DNA of 64,000 nucleotides from Euptelea pleiosperma (Eukaryota; Streptophyta; Magnoliopsida; Ranunculales; Eupteleaceae). Where the stretch lies: positions 13,026,435 to 13,090,434 of the forward strand of contig CM068546.1 of assembly GCA_035048495.1 (NCBI GenBank), in the 5' to 3' direction. Under the pieces are notes generated by a model. That model was not told where the DNA came from, ran no database searches, and worked only from the letters and a program-made list of their open reading frames with translations. How positions within the stretch are numbered: the stretch's first letter is position 1; the number at the start of each line of letters is the position of its first letter. Below are positions 1 through 10,233 of the stretch, piece after piece. The translations under genes and the position numbers were made by a program.

Positions 1-114
1 GTGGTTTAGTTGGGAGGAAGAAGAAAAAAAAAGAGGGGTAGGTGAAAAATAAAAATTGAACGTGCGTGTGGAGTGTAAAGATGCTGGTGCCAATATCCCG
101 CCCTTTAGAAATTA

Positions 115-1003
115 GGGAATTTTTGACATACCCCCCCATGTTATCTTTAAAATTTGACATACCCCCCCACAATTTGAAAAAGCTGACATACCCCCCTATG
201 ACTCGGTCCACTATCATTTGACCAGTGTTGACCCGAGTTGAGTACCTAATTTTGTATTAAAGGACGAAAGTGCCCTTGTCTTCAACCTTATAACAAGGGT
301 TTGGGTTTAAGCCAAAACCCATAACCCAAATCAAACATGAAAAGAGGAGATTAAAGATAAAAATTAAAACCCATGTTGGCAAACTTGAGATTTTATTTTT
401 TATTTTTTTGATGAATTAAACAAAGATTGAGAAGAAAAGACCCCAAAAAAATAAACAAAACTCATGAAGGAATGAGATCTCTTTTTATGGATTTTATTGT
501 AGAATGAAATTTTAAAATTGAGAGAACCATCTTTCCAAAATCCACATCTCAAAAGTTTGAAATATAAATTGCTTTGTCATGTTTTTCATTTTTGTTAATG
601 AAAAATTTAAAACTAAAATTGTATGCTTTGAGTTTTTTTTTTAATTTTTAACCTTGGGTTTAAAATTATAGCCGGAGTGGTGGCCAGCCGGCCTTGAGAC
701 TCTGGTGGGTTGGTCGCCGGTGATGGGCGGCCAACCCATTGGAATCTCTTGGCCGGACATCCCCTCAGCCGTTTGATTTGGGGTTTGGGTTTTGGCCCAA
801 ACCCTTGTTCCAAGCTTGAAGACAAGGGCATTTTTGCCATTTAATACAAAATTTGAGAGTCAACTCGGGTCAACACTGGTCAAATGACAGTGGATCGAGT
901 CATAGGGGGTATGTCAGCTTTTTCAAATTGTGGGGGGCTATGTCAAATTTTAAAGATAACAATGGGGGGGGGGGGGGGGGGTGGTGGTATGTCAAAAATT
1001 CCC
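115..1003. mobile_element. Mutator-like foldback element, family A copy 1
   Basis: Both ends begin with GGGAATTTTTGACATA-type sequence in inverted orientation, and the terminal inverted repeats run roughly 230 bp. A perfect 9-bp target duplication (TAGAAATTA) lies at 106-114 and 1004-1012. Nine-base duplications with long inverted repeats are the hallmark of Mutator-like elements. There is no transposase, so it is non-autonomous. A G tract of about 20 bases sits in the right arm near 963-981. A second copy lies at 15550-16394, with its central block in opposite orientation. Confidence 0.9.
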
Positions 1004-1012
1004 TAGAAATTA

Positions 1013-1540
1013 ATACAAATAGATATGCTTTTAACAATGGATAAATGAAGCCTCGTGCGGTGTGTTGGGTTGAAGCATCAACTACATCAACAATAGAATG
1101 AGGGATAAAATACGTACGGTTCGTTAATGGCGAATGGTGAACCAAGTTATTGTGTTATCCGAAATGTTAATGGAGTTTGTATTGTAGACGAAGGATTGTG
1201 CCAACCAGGAGCTTCCATGGAAAAATCCGTTGCTACATTGAAGGTCTCAAGACTCTTGAACGATTAAGGCTTTCAAAAGTGGAGTTAGAAGCTGGCACGT
1301 ACAAGCAACGTTGTAAGCTTAAACTCTCTAGGAAATCCCCAAATCATCTAATGGGGCAAATCAGGCACCATCAGTATGGGCTGCCAAGAACATGGTTATC
1401 ATGACCTGGTTTTGAATAGCTATCCACAGTAGTTGGAGTCCATAATATCCACAGAGGATGTGTAAATCATGTTGACCCACATTTTCCAATTCAAGCATTG
1501 GAGAACTCTAGGCGTGTTTGGCTCTTGGGGAAGCTCTATT
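1013..1540. other. No gene recognised
   Basis: Short open frames occur on both strands, but none resembles a known protein and no repeat ends are visible. It continues the host sequence beyond the MULE up to the poly-T start of the LINE relic on the minus strand. Confidence 0.4.
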
Positions 1541-2030
1541 TTTTTTTTCTTGGATAAGTAGATTATATTGAAGAGTACTCCGACTACGTTGAGATGACCT
1601 ATAGAGGATAGAATTACAAGCAACCAACGGGAAACAAAAGAAACCTCAGCCAAAAACAACAAACTAGCTAAGACTGTTCACAAGAATATCCCACTAGCTA
1701 GTAGACAAAATCTTCAAAAAAGAACCCTTTAAATTCCTTGAAGCTCTTGGCCCACCGAAACGTATGAGCCTTGATAGAAATGATGATATCTTGAAACTCA
1801 TCCTCATTCCCTTCAAAAATCCTCTTATTCCTCTCCTTCCACAATCCCCACATCAAAGCGAAAGGGAAAAACTTCCAAAGAATACAGCCCTTAAACCATC
1901 CATTAAAGACATCAATGACTACTCTAAAAGTGGTCCGCAAGCTCATCCCAAAGGTAGAAATAAAATAACCCCACACGTGTCAAGCTACCTTGCAATGGAG
2001 AAATAGGTAGTTTATCGATTCATGACCATC

Positions 2031-2161
2031 TTTTTTTTAAAAGAAAAGATCATTAATAAAAAAAACTGATAACAACCAAAAGGAAACTCAAAAGAGCAAG
2101 ACTCCGGGACCAGAAGTAATGAGTATATCACCTTTAGATTAGAAGCTTACTTATCTAGAAG
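2031..2161 (-). mobile_element. Small poly-A retro-insertion inside the LINE relic
   Basis: The insert begins with a T tract on the plus strand (a poly-A tail on the minus strand). It is flanked by direct copies of CGATTCATGACCATC at 2016-2030 and 2162-2176. A tail plus a long target duplication indicates target-primed reverse transcription, either as a 5'-truncated LINE or a SINE-like copy. No coding content is visible. Confidence 0.75.
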
Positions 2162-2177
2162 CGATTCATGACCATCC

Positions 2178-2392
2178 TTTTTTTTGCTAAATGTAAATTG
2201 TATTGAAACTATAAGGGCTGTACAAAGCGCTACAGGGAAGGGACCAAGGGCTAGTAGAGGCCCCTGATCCCACCCTTAGGCTAGAACAAGGTTAGTCAAA
2301 TCTATAATAAGTAGCATGGGGCACCTCCATGTTCAAAAAAGGAGGTCGGCCTACAAAAATCTCAACCTGATCCTCGGCTAATGAAGACCCCA
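2178..2392 (-). mobile_element. Second poly-A retro-insertion at the same target
   Basis: A 215-bp insert starts with a T tract and is flanked by GATTCATGACCATCC at 2163-2177 and 2393-2407. Its body resembles the 3' untranslated end of a plant LINE (minus strand) and shares features with the LINE tail at 45719. It used the target copy created by the first insertion, so three copies of the target sit in a row. Confidence 0.78.
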
Positions 2393-2905
2393 GATTCATG
2401 ACCATCCGACTTACACATGAAGTAGTAATTCACAAAGACCCTCTTGCTCTTGATCAAATTGTCTATTGTGAAGATCTTCCTTAGAGATGTTGTCCAAGCA
2501 AAGAACACTATCTTAGAAGGCACATTCGAACCTCAAAGGATTAAGATCATCCAGGACAAGAATTTAACAATTATTCAGCTTCGTCCTTAGTCCAGGAGAC
2601 ATTCATATGCAACAATCCCTCCCTCTCCCTGTAACCATGCAGGCCTTGATCAATGTTTCATTAGTAACTTGGACATCACATCGATCAAAAGTTGAATTCC
2701 ACTGTGTGACACAATCTTTTGGATCCACTGACCTCGTGAATATTTGGTCCACCCCTTAGGGGACCTAAACCCCAAAATTAGTTTGATTGTCGATTTGTGG
2801 CCATTGGGATTTGAGCATTATTTTTCATGGGTGATTTCTAGCCGTTTGATTTGATCATTTTTGGGGATACTCTAATCCAATGGATAGAAATCACCAATGA
2901 GGCTG

Positions 2906-3100
2906 AGTTTACTTCGTGCACGATCATTGGCGCAGGATCGCCGCTTCAAAATTTTTTCCCATCTTTTGGGCTCTTGGGTCTACTCTTAGATCCCTCATCT
3001 GTCACGTGGGTGGTGTGCTATACACTGTCAAACACGCGTTCATCAATCTGGACTATACAGGTGTTAATGAACCAGTGAACCACCCACGATGACGCACACA
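2906..3100. repeat. Downstream block D of the GRP unit, copy 0
   Basis: This segment (GATCATTGG ... CGCTTCAAAA ... GGGTCTACTCTTAGATCCCTC ... TCTGGACTATACAGGTGTTAATGA, with gaps) closely resembles sequence downstream of GRP1 (9775-10225), GRP2 (about 23860-24060) and GRP3 (45595-45718). It lies upstream of GRP1, which implies a further GRP unit existed to the left and has been lost or lies outside the window. Confidence 0.65.
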
Positions 3101-3289
3101 TGTACACCGCGGAATCTTGCACATCTCAATGAGGATATTGTGGAGATATCCAAGAGATCATCTCCTACCATATTTAAGGGAGAAAAGATTTGCTGGCCTC
3201 ATTGAAGTCCCCCTCCCAACGTGGGCATCAAATTGAGTATTGGGAAATAAACTATCCTTATTCCTTATTATGTGTAGAAGGTGGAGAAA

Positions 3290-3353
3290 GCAAAGGTGGG
3301 TGGTGGGGTTAGTGTTGTTGTAAAAGCAACTCTTCCTTCTTTCACTATAAATA
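3290..3353 (+). promoter_or_regulatory. GRP1 core promoter with TATA box, cut off by a Helitron
   Basis: The sequence GGTGGGTGGTGGGGTTAGTG followed by a TATA box (TATAAATA, 3346-3353) matches the promoters of GRP2 (TATA at 17279-17286) and GRP3 (44116-44122). In those genes the leader follows within about 20 bases. Here the Helitron begins at 3354, immediately after the TATA box, so the transcription start expected about 30 bases downstream would fall inside the element. Confidence 0.8.
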
Positions 3354-4329
3354 CTAGTGATTTTTGCCCGTGCTAAAGCACAGGCCATCTAAAATGTTTA
3401 GATAAAATTTAGTAAAAAAATTGGGTTAGTAATGATAGTTATTGTTTTAAATATTTTTGAGTGAAGTATAGTAAAAGGTTTTTTATAAAAAAAAAATACA
3501 ATCATCTGATTAAAGGGAAAAAATACAAACAAAATCAACACTAACCACCAAATTAAGATCAAAATAGATTATCTGAAAAATATTAATAAAATATAAATAA
3601 TAAAAATTAGGAAGAACAACAAATTGTAGATCCACCAAAGCGTGAGCCACACATCCATGGAGTCCGTGGATAGTAATTTTTTTTGTGTGGACCCCTTTTC
3701 TATATGGAGCGCATAAAAATATGCCACTTGGCATAGTCTTTAGGTCAAACTGACCCATGAATGAATGATCCACTACTTGATGGACCTACTAACCATAAAT
3801 CAGCATAAATCAACCTGATTGGTGATTTGTAGCCATTGAATCTGAGTACCCAAAGGGTAGAAATCATCTAATGAAAAAGGTTCGAATCCAAATGGTTATA
3901 GATCACAAATCGGGTTGTTTGTTCGTGTTTAAGTTTTTCAAGTGTCCACCTAAAAAATTCAATCATTCACGTGGCATTTTATGAGGGGTGAGTTCAAAAC
4001 CCCATGGACAAAATATTTTCTCTATAAGTTAATAATTTAATATTTTAAATTTATGGTCTTGGTAGCTATGTGGTCGGCCAGTGGTGTAGCATTGGAGTTA
4101 AGAGTGTGTTTAGAATGATACAGCTTGATTTCCCAGAGAGAGTATGTGACAAATCGAAAATCGGTTAAGAGATAGTGAAACAACAACTCAAAATTCCCAT
4201 GCAAAATTGATGAATAATATATTTATTAATCGCATCCATCAATCATTAATACCAATTAAATAAAAAAATTAGTTATAAAAAATACACTGTGTAAACATTT
4301 ATTTTTCAGTTTTACCAAATTAAAAATAA

Positions 4330-4728
4330 GGTCAGGATCAAGGTACACAGATTTTTACACAAAATTTATACCAATTTTGGCCTAGGCACGTGGAAGATAA
4401 ATCAATGGCTGTTTTTTTTTTTGGTGAAGATGATTTTCTCATCATATGGATCACCCCTACAAAAAATCAGCTCATTCTTAAATTTCTAACACCATCAAAT
4501 GTGGGTTTGAAGTTAACGGTAAAAAATAGACGGTCCATAATTTTTCAACGTGTAAATCAGGCTACAAATATCACAATGATTTGAATTTTTGTGAGGGTGA
4601 TCTTCTCACCATAGAGACCATCCCCAGCAAAAATCATCCCATTCCAAAACTTCTAATTTATATATTGGCCCCCACCAATTTATTAGTATGAATTTTTTTG
4701 TAAAAATTTGTGTCCCCTAATCCCGACC
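4330..4728. mobile_element. Family B MITE nested in Helitron 1
   Basis: Ends read GGTCAGGATC and, inverted, GATCCTGACC-like (TCCCGACC). The interior has the family signature GAAGAT(A)AATCAATGGCTG, GATCACCCCTACAAAAAATC and a mirrored GATGATCTCCTCACC-like block. Near-identical elements occur at 18999-19394 and 30065-30454. Flanks ATTAAAAATAA and ATTAAAAAAA may be a degraded 9-bp duplication. Confidence 0.75.
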
Positions 4729-4794
4729 ATTAAAAAAATCTCTAATTCGCACAATACCCATCAAAGATTATCGTCTTGATTTCCAAAAGTTATT

Positions 4795-4797
<3 letters not shown>

Positions 4798-4839
<42 letters not shown>

Positions 4840-4945
4840 AGTTGTTAACCGTCCATAATCCCAAGGTGAACTTTGGTTTATGTGTGACTCTCTACAGTTG
4901 TTAACCGTTCATAATCCCAATGTGAACTTTGGTTTATGTGTGATG
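4798..4945. repeat. CT microsatellite followed by a 50-bp tandem duplication
   Basis: About 38 bases of alternating CT end near 4838. Two copies of a unit starting ACAGTTGTTAACCGT and ending TTTGGTTTATGTGTGA follow back to back (about 4839-4892 and 4893-4943) with few mismatches. It looks like simple replication slippage inside the Helitron. Confidence 0.85.
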
Positions 4946-5422
4946 GTCTAGACTCTAGAGATCTGGAGAGATATGTTGGGTTATGGAAAGATTGTAAATT
5001 TTAGGAAGTTAGAAGAAAAAAAGGAGTGTTGATTTTTAAAGAGTTAAAATAGATTTAAGAATGTAAAAAGGGTTGGAGATCTTAGGATAGGCCCAAGTTG
5101 GAAAGAAAACATTTAAGTTTAACGACCAAAATACTGTAATAAGAGATCGTGTGGTTATAATCGTCAGATCACATTTGATTTTGTAATCATCACAGTTTAG
5201 GCATCTAACCTTAATGTAGATGTAAAACCAAGTTACACAATAAAAAGCCTCCTTGAACGCCGTACATATATATTTCTGAATTTTCTAAATCTTATCCCAC
5301 ACCTACAATAAAAACACCAACCCCACAACCTTACATTTGATACATATGACATGTATCACACGTGATACATATTCACCAAATTTTCACCACCCATGTCGAT
5401 CAATAGACATGATGCTGTTGGT

Positions 5423-5620
5423 TTAGAGTGTTATAATGAACGTGGAGGTCTTATTGAGAGGTTCTTCGACAGGCTCTCTGATCATGCTATCTAGCTCAAG
5501 TATGAACTTGTCCATGTCAGGCCCAGGAATGTAAATCAGGATCACAATCCCAACCTCACCTTTGCTACTCCTGAGCGGTACATAGAAACATGTCAACCTA
5601 GGAATGACCCCTACATTTCT
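5423..5620 (-). pseudogene. Unrecognised 65-codon open frame inside Helitron 1, possible gene fragment
   Basis: On the minus strand an open frame runs from 5620 to a stop at 5423-5425. The reading includes GVIPRLTCFYVPLRSSKGEV, then VILIYIPGPDMDKFILELD and IREPVEEPLN. Composition looks protein-like, with alternating hydrophobic and charged residues, rather than random AT-rich sequence. Helitrons often carry host exons, so a captured exon is plausible. I do not recognise the family. No start codon opens it, and no splice sites were confirmed. Confidence 0.35.
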
Positions 5621-6530
5621 TTATTATCTATGTATACCAATTCATCTTGTCAAAACGAAAAATAAAAAATAAAAAATAAAAAAAAAATCTAGAAACAAAT
5701 TATGGTCTCACTTACCTTGGGAATCCTTTGTTTATTTCTTTTTTTATTCAATACCTTCGCCGTTACCCTCTCTATTAGATTTTTAAATTGAAGCACTTCA
5801 CAAACAAAAACAACAGATCAGAAGACACCCATAAAACATGGCACCAGTAACAGTAAGACTAAGTAACAATAAAAAAGATGATATTGTAGAAGAACTGAAT
5901 TAATGATGTTGGACCAACATAACTGAAGAGATGAAAAGAAACCAACAAACGAAGGCCTCCAGATCTATCAAGATAAAAAAATGATAGATGGGAGATGGAG
6001 AGGGAGAGGGAGAGGTAGATACATTTTGGGTCAGGATATTTTTTTATTACTCCAATATAATGGTGAGATTTTATGGGGAAGTAAATAGGAGATGGAGAGA
6101 CGATTTAAGAGAGGAAATGAGGGAGAGAGTTGTAGGAAACGAATGGTGTTTTTTGAAAAGCCAAAAACATTAAAAATAGAATCTCTGATTTTGGAAAAGG
6201 CATTGTTGGAATGTAGAGGTTTTGGAAAGGAAGAGGTTGGAAGGGAAAAAGGTTTTTGTTGAGAAAAAGTCTAATATATCCATTTCTTTTAATAACACTA
6301 AAGCAAGTGTGAAAGGGTTGTTTTTGGAAAAACTTAAAAAGATGGTATTTTTGGAAAAACTATGAAGAAAAGATGGAGAGAGCGCCACCTCAGCAGTGCT
6401 CAGCTTTAGTATAGATAATAGATTCCGTACGTCACTATTACTATTAATGTTCATCATTCTTACACAACGTCATCAACAACTTTGCTTTCTTCTTGTTGTT
6501 GGTGGGGGTGATTGGTTTAGGCTAGCTAAG

Positions 6531-6779
6531 ATGAGTGGCGCTCGCTGTGTCGCAGTTGTTCTTTTTCTTATTTACAGCGTAGTGCTTGCCGATGCCAATG
6601 GTGTTGTTGATGGTAACCACTTCTTTGGACGTCGACATGGGTTTGGAGGTGGCTTAACCCATGGTAGACGTGGTTTGGCTGGTTTGGGTGGCGGTTTGAT
6701 CGGTGGTGGAGGTGGTGGTTTGGGTGGAGGAGGTGGTTTGGGTGGAGGTGGTGGTTTGGGTGGTGGTGGTGGCAATTAA
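6531..6779 (+). CDS. Glycine-rich secreted protein GRP1 (short paralogue)
   Basis: 82 residues. The ATG at 6531 is chosen because the N-terminus MSGARCVAVV matches the starts of GRP2 and GRP3. Residues 1-20 form a signal peptide with a likely cut after VLA. A conserved DANGVVDGNHFFGRRHGFGG stretch follows, then a short GLGGGGG repeat tail ending in Asn. GRP2 has 212 residues and GRP3 302, so the glycine domain is much reduced. Such proteins are generally structural cell-wall components; that role is inferred from family features only. A Helitron separates its TATA box (3346) from the remaining leader (6416-6530), so normal expression is doubtful. An in-frame upstream extension exists but enters the Helitron and is not credible. 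Confidence 0.8.
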   Translation: MSGARCVAVVLFLIYSVVLADANGVVDGNHFFGRRHGFGGGLTHGRRGLAGLGGGLIGGGGGGLGGGGGLGGGGGLGGGGGN

Positions 6780-7180
6780 AACGCACTGATGAGCCGCACG
6801 AGAGTGAAGGTTTCATCTGAAGAAGATCAATTTGATGATAGGATAGGAACATAGGATGGTTTATGAAATAATTCATTCATCGTTAGTGAGTAATGAAAGC
6901 ATTGTGTTGTTTTGAAGTTTGAGTGTTCATGAAGAAATTGGTCTTTAATTTGCATGTACGTACATACATTCTTTTGTAAATTCATGATTTCTTGATTTTG
7001 ATTTTTTTCTATTAAGATCAAATGGTGATGATGTGTTCCCTTTTTTAGTTTTAAGATCATAATATATTCACATAAATGAACTACAATGAAAGACTGAGAA
7101 CCGTTGCAAATGCAAGATCCCCCACACAGTCTATCACCCATTAATTCCAGTTGGCATCAACTCTTCTTTAATTTGGAGAT
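6780..7180 (+). other. GRP1 3' UTR and downstream host sequence
   Basis: Segments such as GTTTTGAAGTTTGAGTGT, AAGAAATTGGTCTTTAATTT and CACCCATTAATTCC match the region after GRP3 (45136-45600), which supports transcription end signals shared by the paralogues. No other gene is seen. Confidence 0.6.
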
Positions 7181-7609
7181 TATTTTTGAAGCGACAGGAT
7201 CGTGCGCCAGGTCTACCCATTGTTATTTTTTAAAAGCTTTTTTAAAACGCGCGCATATAGGTGCACGTATAGTATACACGCGCGCATGCATCATACACGC
7301 GCAAGTGTGACAAGTGAGTTAACAACTGCAACTAAATACTTTCTTAAAGGGCCTTACAGAGGCATTTAAGCCACGTTTAGCTACCTTTGTTGGTGTTAGC
7401 TTATTGCACTCATTAGCTAATGTTTTTAGCACATAAAATTAGTGATCTAAAATGCCTAGCTAATAAATCCAATCCTTGCCCCCTAAAGCAACATGGACTA
7501 CCCCCTAGAACTACCCTCATGGACAACCCTAGATCTCCTTCCCACCCCTTTAGTTTGCTCTTTCCTCTTTCCTTTCCTATAAGTCTCTTGATAGCACGAT
7601 ACTGATGCT

Positions 7610-9770
7610 TATCAATTCAGCCCCCTGATTCCGACCCCTCGAGTCCAAGTCTCGGGGTCGGTAAAGTGCTCACCGTCCGTTCCCCATAAAGCAACAGGAG
7701 CTCCTCGCTTGATTGGCTCAAAATTATAAATGCTATTGAGACTAATACCGCGAATAATGACCGATGCCTTCTTGTTTTTATCGTATAGTGATCATTGAGC
7801 GCCAAAGTGCTTTCTGGACAAAGGTAGTTAATCCGATAGAGCAGGTCCAACCTAGTGCTCGAGCAAGTTGTTCCGCAAGGAATTTGCACTGCCAGCAAGG
7901 TCAATGTCGGCAGTCTAATGCCCGTTAGATGGGTTCTATACTTCCAGTCAAAAAGCGTACCCTTGAGAATCGATGTTGAGACGTTCCTCATTGGAATAGC
8001 CTTACGGTTACTCTATGAGGGATAGATCAAAAGAGTTGACTTGAAGGATACGTTCACTTAGGCACACGATGGCAACGATTGTGGACACTGACACGGGCAT
8101 GCCTACCTTGTTAAGACCTCGCTGATCCTAAGAGTGTTCCTAAAGGATCAACAAGGTTATAGCGACCGACGACTCCATATGGTTAGGGTTGGAGAGGGAG
8201 CTACTTTAACCAACTAACTTCACTCCGGTTAAGCAGTAGTGTCGCAAGAGGGGATCCCTAACGGAGTCAATTAAGAGTGCAATTCTAGCACCCATGGGAT
8301 CAGGAACGAGTTCAAGCGAGTGAGCTTTTGCATTTCTTTATTCCGTAGCCATCCATCGAAGGGTCAGAGGAAAGCTAACCACCATCATCTATTTCCACCC
8401 CTCCCAGGCGATCAATGACCAGATATTGGACCCCAAGTACTGGATATGAGACCCGGATGGAAGGCCCCCATTCCATGTCCATCGGACTCAAGGAACTAAT
8501 TTCCATCTTTCTCTCCCCCTCTAGCCCCAACCCCCGCCGGCAAGCATGTGTTCGTACACCGCTACAGAGCATCGCCAATCATAGATACTTCTCTAAATGA
8601 ATCCACTCCACCAAGGCATTGACCAGATAGAACTCCTCCGGGGCAAGCAAGGCGCTATGAAGCCATCTGTGGAAGTAAATGACCGAGATTCAAACCCACA
8701 CCTTCATATCTATCTACTGGTGGCCACCCATATAATGATCGCCTTTACTCTAAGTATTCCCTTTCAACCTTACTAAACTCAATCTTTAAGGCTTTTCACT
8801 GAAACTGTTGTTAAAGCGGCAAAGAGAATAAGCCTTCTTTTCCGGTAGCGAAGTACTCGAGGGAGGTCATAGAAACTCTTGGTAAGCTTGGGCAATTCAG
8901 TCTACTCTACGAATCTACTCGTAGCAGTAACCTCAGGTCTTTGATGCTCGTTAGTTAGCTAAGCCCACCTATGGTGCTTTGATAGAGAGAACTGGTTAGT
9001 CAGGGAAAGGGCTCAGTGCAAGCGACTCGTAGATTCTAGTTACGGGACGACGACTTTGAGGAAAATTCCTTCCGTTAAGTACTCTTAGCAGGTTGATCAG
9101 AGAATATCTCCCTCCTGTCCGTACAGTTCCAGCCCCAGTCTAGCCGGCGTATCAGAGAGAGAGTTTCCTTGCCATGCTGTTCCTGCAAGCGCTAAGAAAG
9201 TGCAGTACTCTAAGTTTACTTCTAGGACTTCTAGTTCAGGGAAAGCGTTCAGTTCAAGCGAGAGCAACCGATCTCTTTAATAAAGGACTCTTTCAGAGGT
9301 CTTTTCTTTTCTTTGCGTTTAGCGAGCTTAGAAAATAAATCCTTGTCGTTGCGTAAGGCGAGTAGGTTCTTTTCCCGCTATCAAAAATTCAATCTTTTCA
9401 TCTTCAGGAAGGCATGGGGAGCTAGTTTATTAGTAGCGAGCGGGTAAGGGGCGCTGACAGATCATCGAATCTTTCCTTTCTGTTCCATCCTTCTCAGATA
9501 GGGGGCAGTCGACTTTTGGAAAGACATATGTCGGTTTCTTGGGAAGTCGCAGAGAACTCAAACCATAGTCAGTTAAGCCCTTTAGTAGTGAGGGAAGAAA
9601 TAAGGGAGCCGGAGTTTATTAACTTGCTTTATAGAAATACTAGCAGTGCCGGAAGCTAAGTAAAGTGACTCCTGTCAGGAGTCACTTCACTTAGTTGAAG
9701 GTATAATAGCTATATTTGACCGCATGAAGTGAGGGAAGATATAGCTTAAGCCTAAAACCAGGGTATACAT
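7610..9770. other. Probable organelle-derived (mitochondrial) DNA insertion
   Basis: The segment differs from its surroundings. Base composition is more balanced, there are no transposon ends, and it has tracts typical of plant mitochondrial intergenic DNA (GGAAAGCG, AAGCGAGAGC, CTTTCTTTTC types) plus a perfect hairpin AGTGACTCCTGTCAGGAGTCACT near 9664-9686. GRP downstream sequence resumes at 9775. The longest open frame (7617-7991, minus, 124 codons) is not recognised. No conserved mitochondrial gene could be named, so the call rests on texture and needs a similarity search. Confidence 0.5.
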
Positions 9771-9774
9771 GGTG

Positions 9775-10230
9775 CTTGATCATTGGCACATGATCACCGC
9801 TTCAAAATTTATGCCGCTTCAAAAAATTTCTCCTTCTTTCATGGGCTCCTGGGTCTAATCATAGATCCATCGATCATCTGTGATATGGGTATCCTGTACA
9901 TAATTGTCAAACATGCGTTCACCAATCTGGACTGTACATGTGTTAATGATCTACCCACAATAACGCATGTCCTATGGGTGGTATTCTGTACCCCAAACGT
10001 CTCTCTCTCTCTAAGTTTTGGACGTCCAAACCTAAAGGCTTCATAACCCGCTTAAGCCATAGCTCAGAACTTGCACGAATCAAACAATCACCTTCCGATT
10101 ATGTATAGATTCAACTTTATATTACCAGCTGTCCATGTTTTAAGCTTTAGATCAGATGCTCAGTATTACTTCAATTAATGAGACATGGTCCAACCAAGGA
10201 GTAGCCTAGCACTTGGGCAGTTCTTCAGAC
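9775..10230. repeat. Downstream block D of the GRP unit, copy 1
   Basis: Homologous to sequence downstream of GRP3, including GATCATTGGCACATGATCACC, GGGTCTAATCATAGATCC, GCCATAGCTCAGAACTTGCA, CAAACAATCACC and TGTTTTAAGCTTTAGATCAGA. Its place after GRP1 and the organelle-like segment makes it the downstream flank of GRP1. Confidence 0.7.
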
Positions 10231-10233
10231 TAA

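Larger units (their letters stand above)
1541..2600 (-). pseudogene. LINE retrotransposon 3' end: zinc-finger (zf-RVT) and C-terminal relic
   Basis: Read on the minus strand from about 2560 to 1698, the translation gives the C-terminal part of a plant LINE reverse transcriptase. It starts with a segment like VPSKIVFFAWTTSLRKIFT, followed by the cysteine/histidine finger (MCKSDGHES ... LFLHCKVA), then the typical tail LWKERNKRIFEGNEDE. A stop codon replaces the tryptophan after HCKVA. The finger is interrupted by two later insertions (2031-2161 and 2178-2392). The T-rich stretch near 1541-1552 on the plus strand marks the poly-A end. The upstream boundary is not resolved. It is non-functional. 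Confidence 0.75.
3354..6415 (-). mobile_element. Non-autonomous Helitron 1
   Basis: On the minus strand the element starts with TCTATACTAAAGC (ending at 6415) and terminates in CTAG (3354-3357). A strong hairpin lies about 8 bases before the terminus: 3366-3385, reading GCCCGTGCTAAAGCACAGGC on the plus strand. It sits between host A and T, the standard Helitron target, with no target duplication. There is no Rep/helicase gene. Inside are a family B MITE (4330-4728), a CT microsatellite, a 50-bp duplication and one unrecognised open frame (5423-5620). The flanks join as GRP1 TATA box and GRP1 leader, confirming the boundaries by comparison with GRP2 and GRP3. Confidence 0.87.

Noticed and set aside
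1698..3353. Possible gene between the first MULE and the GRP1 promoter
   Set aside because: The recognisable coding content is only a stop-containing LINE tail and retro-insertions.
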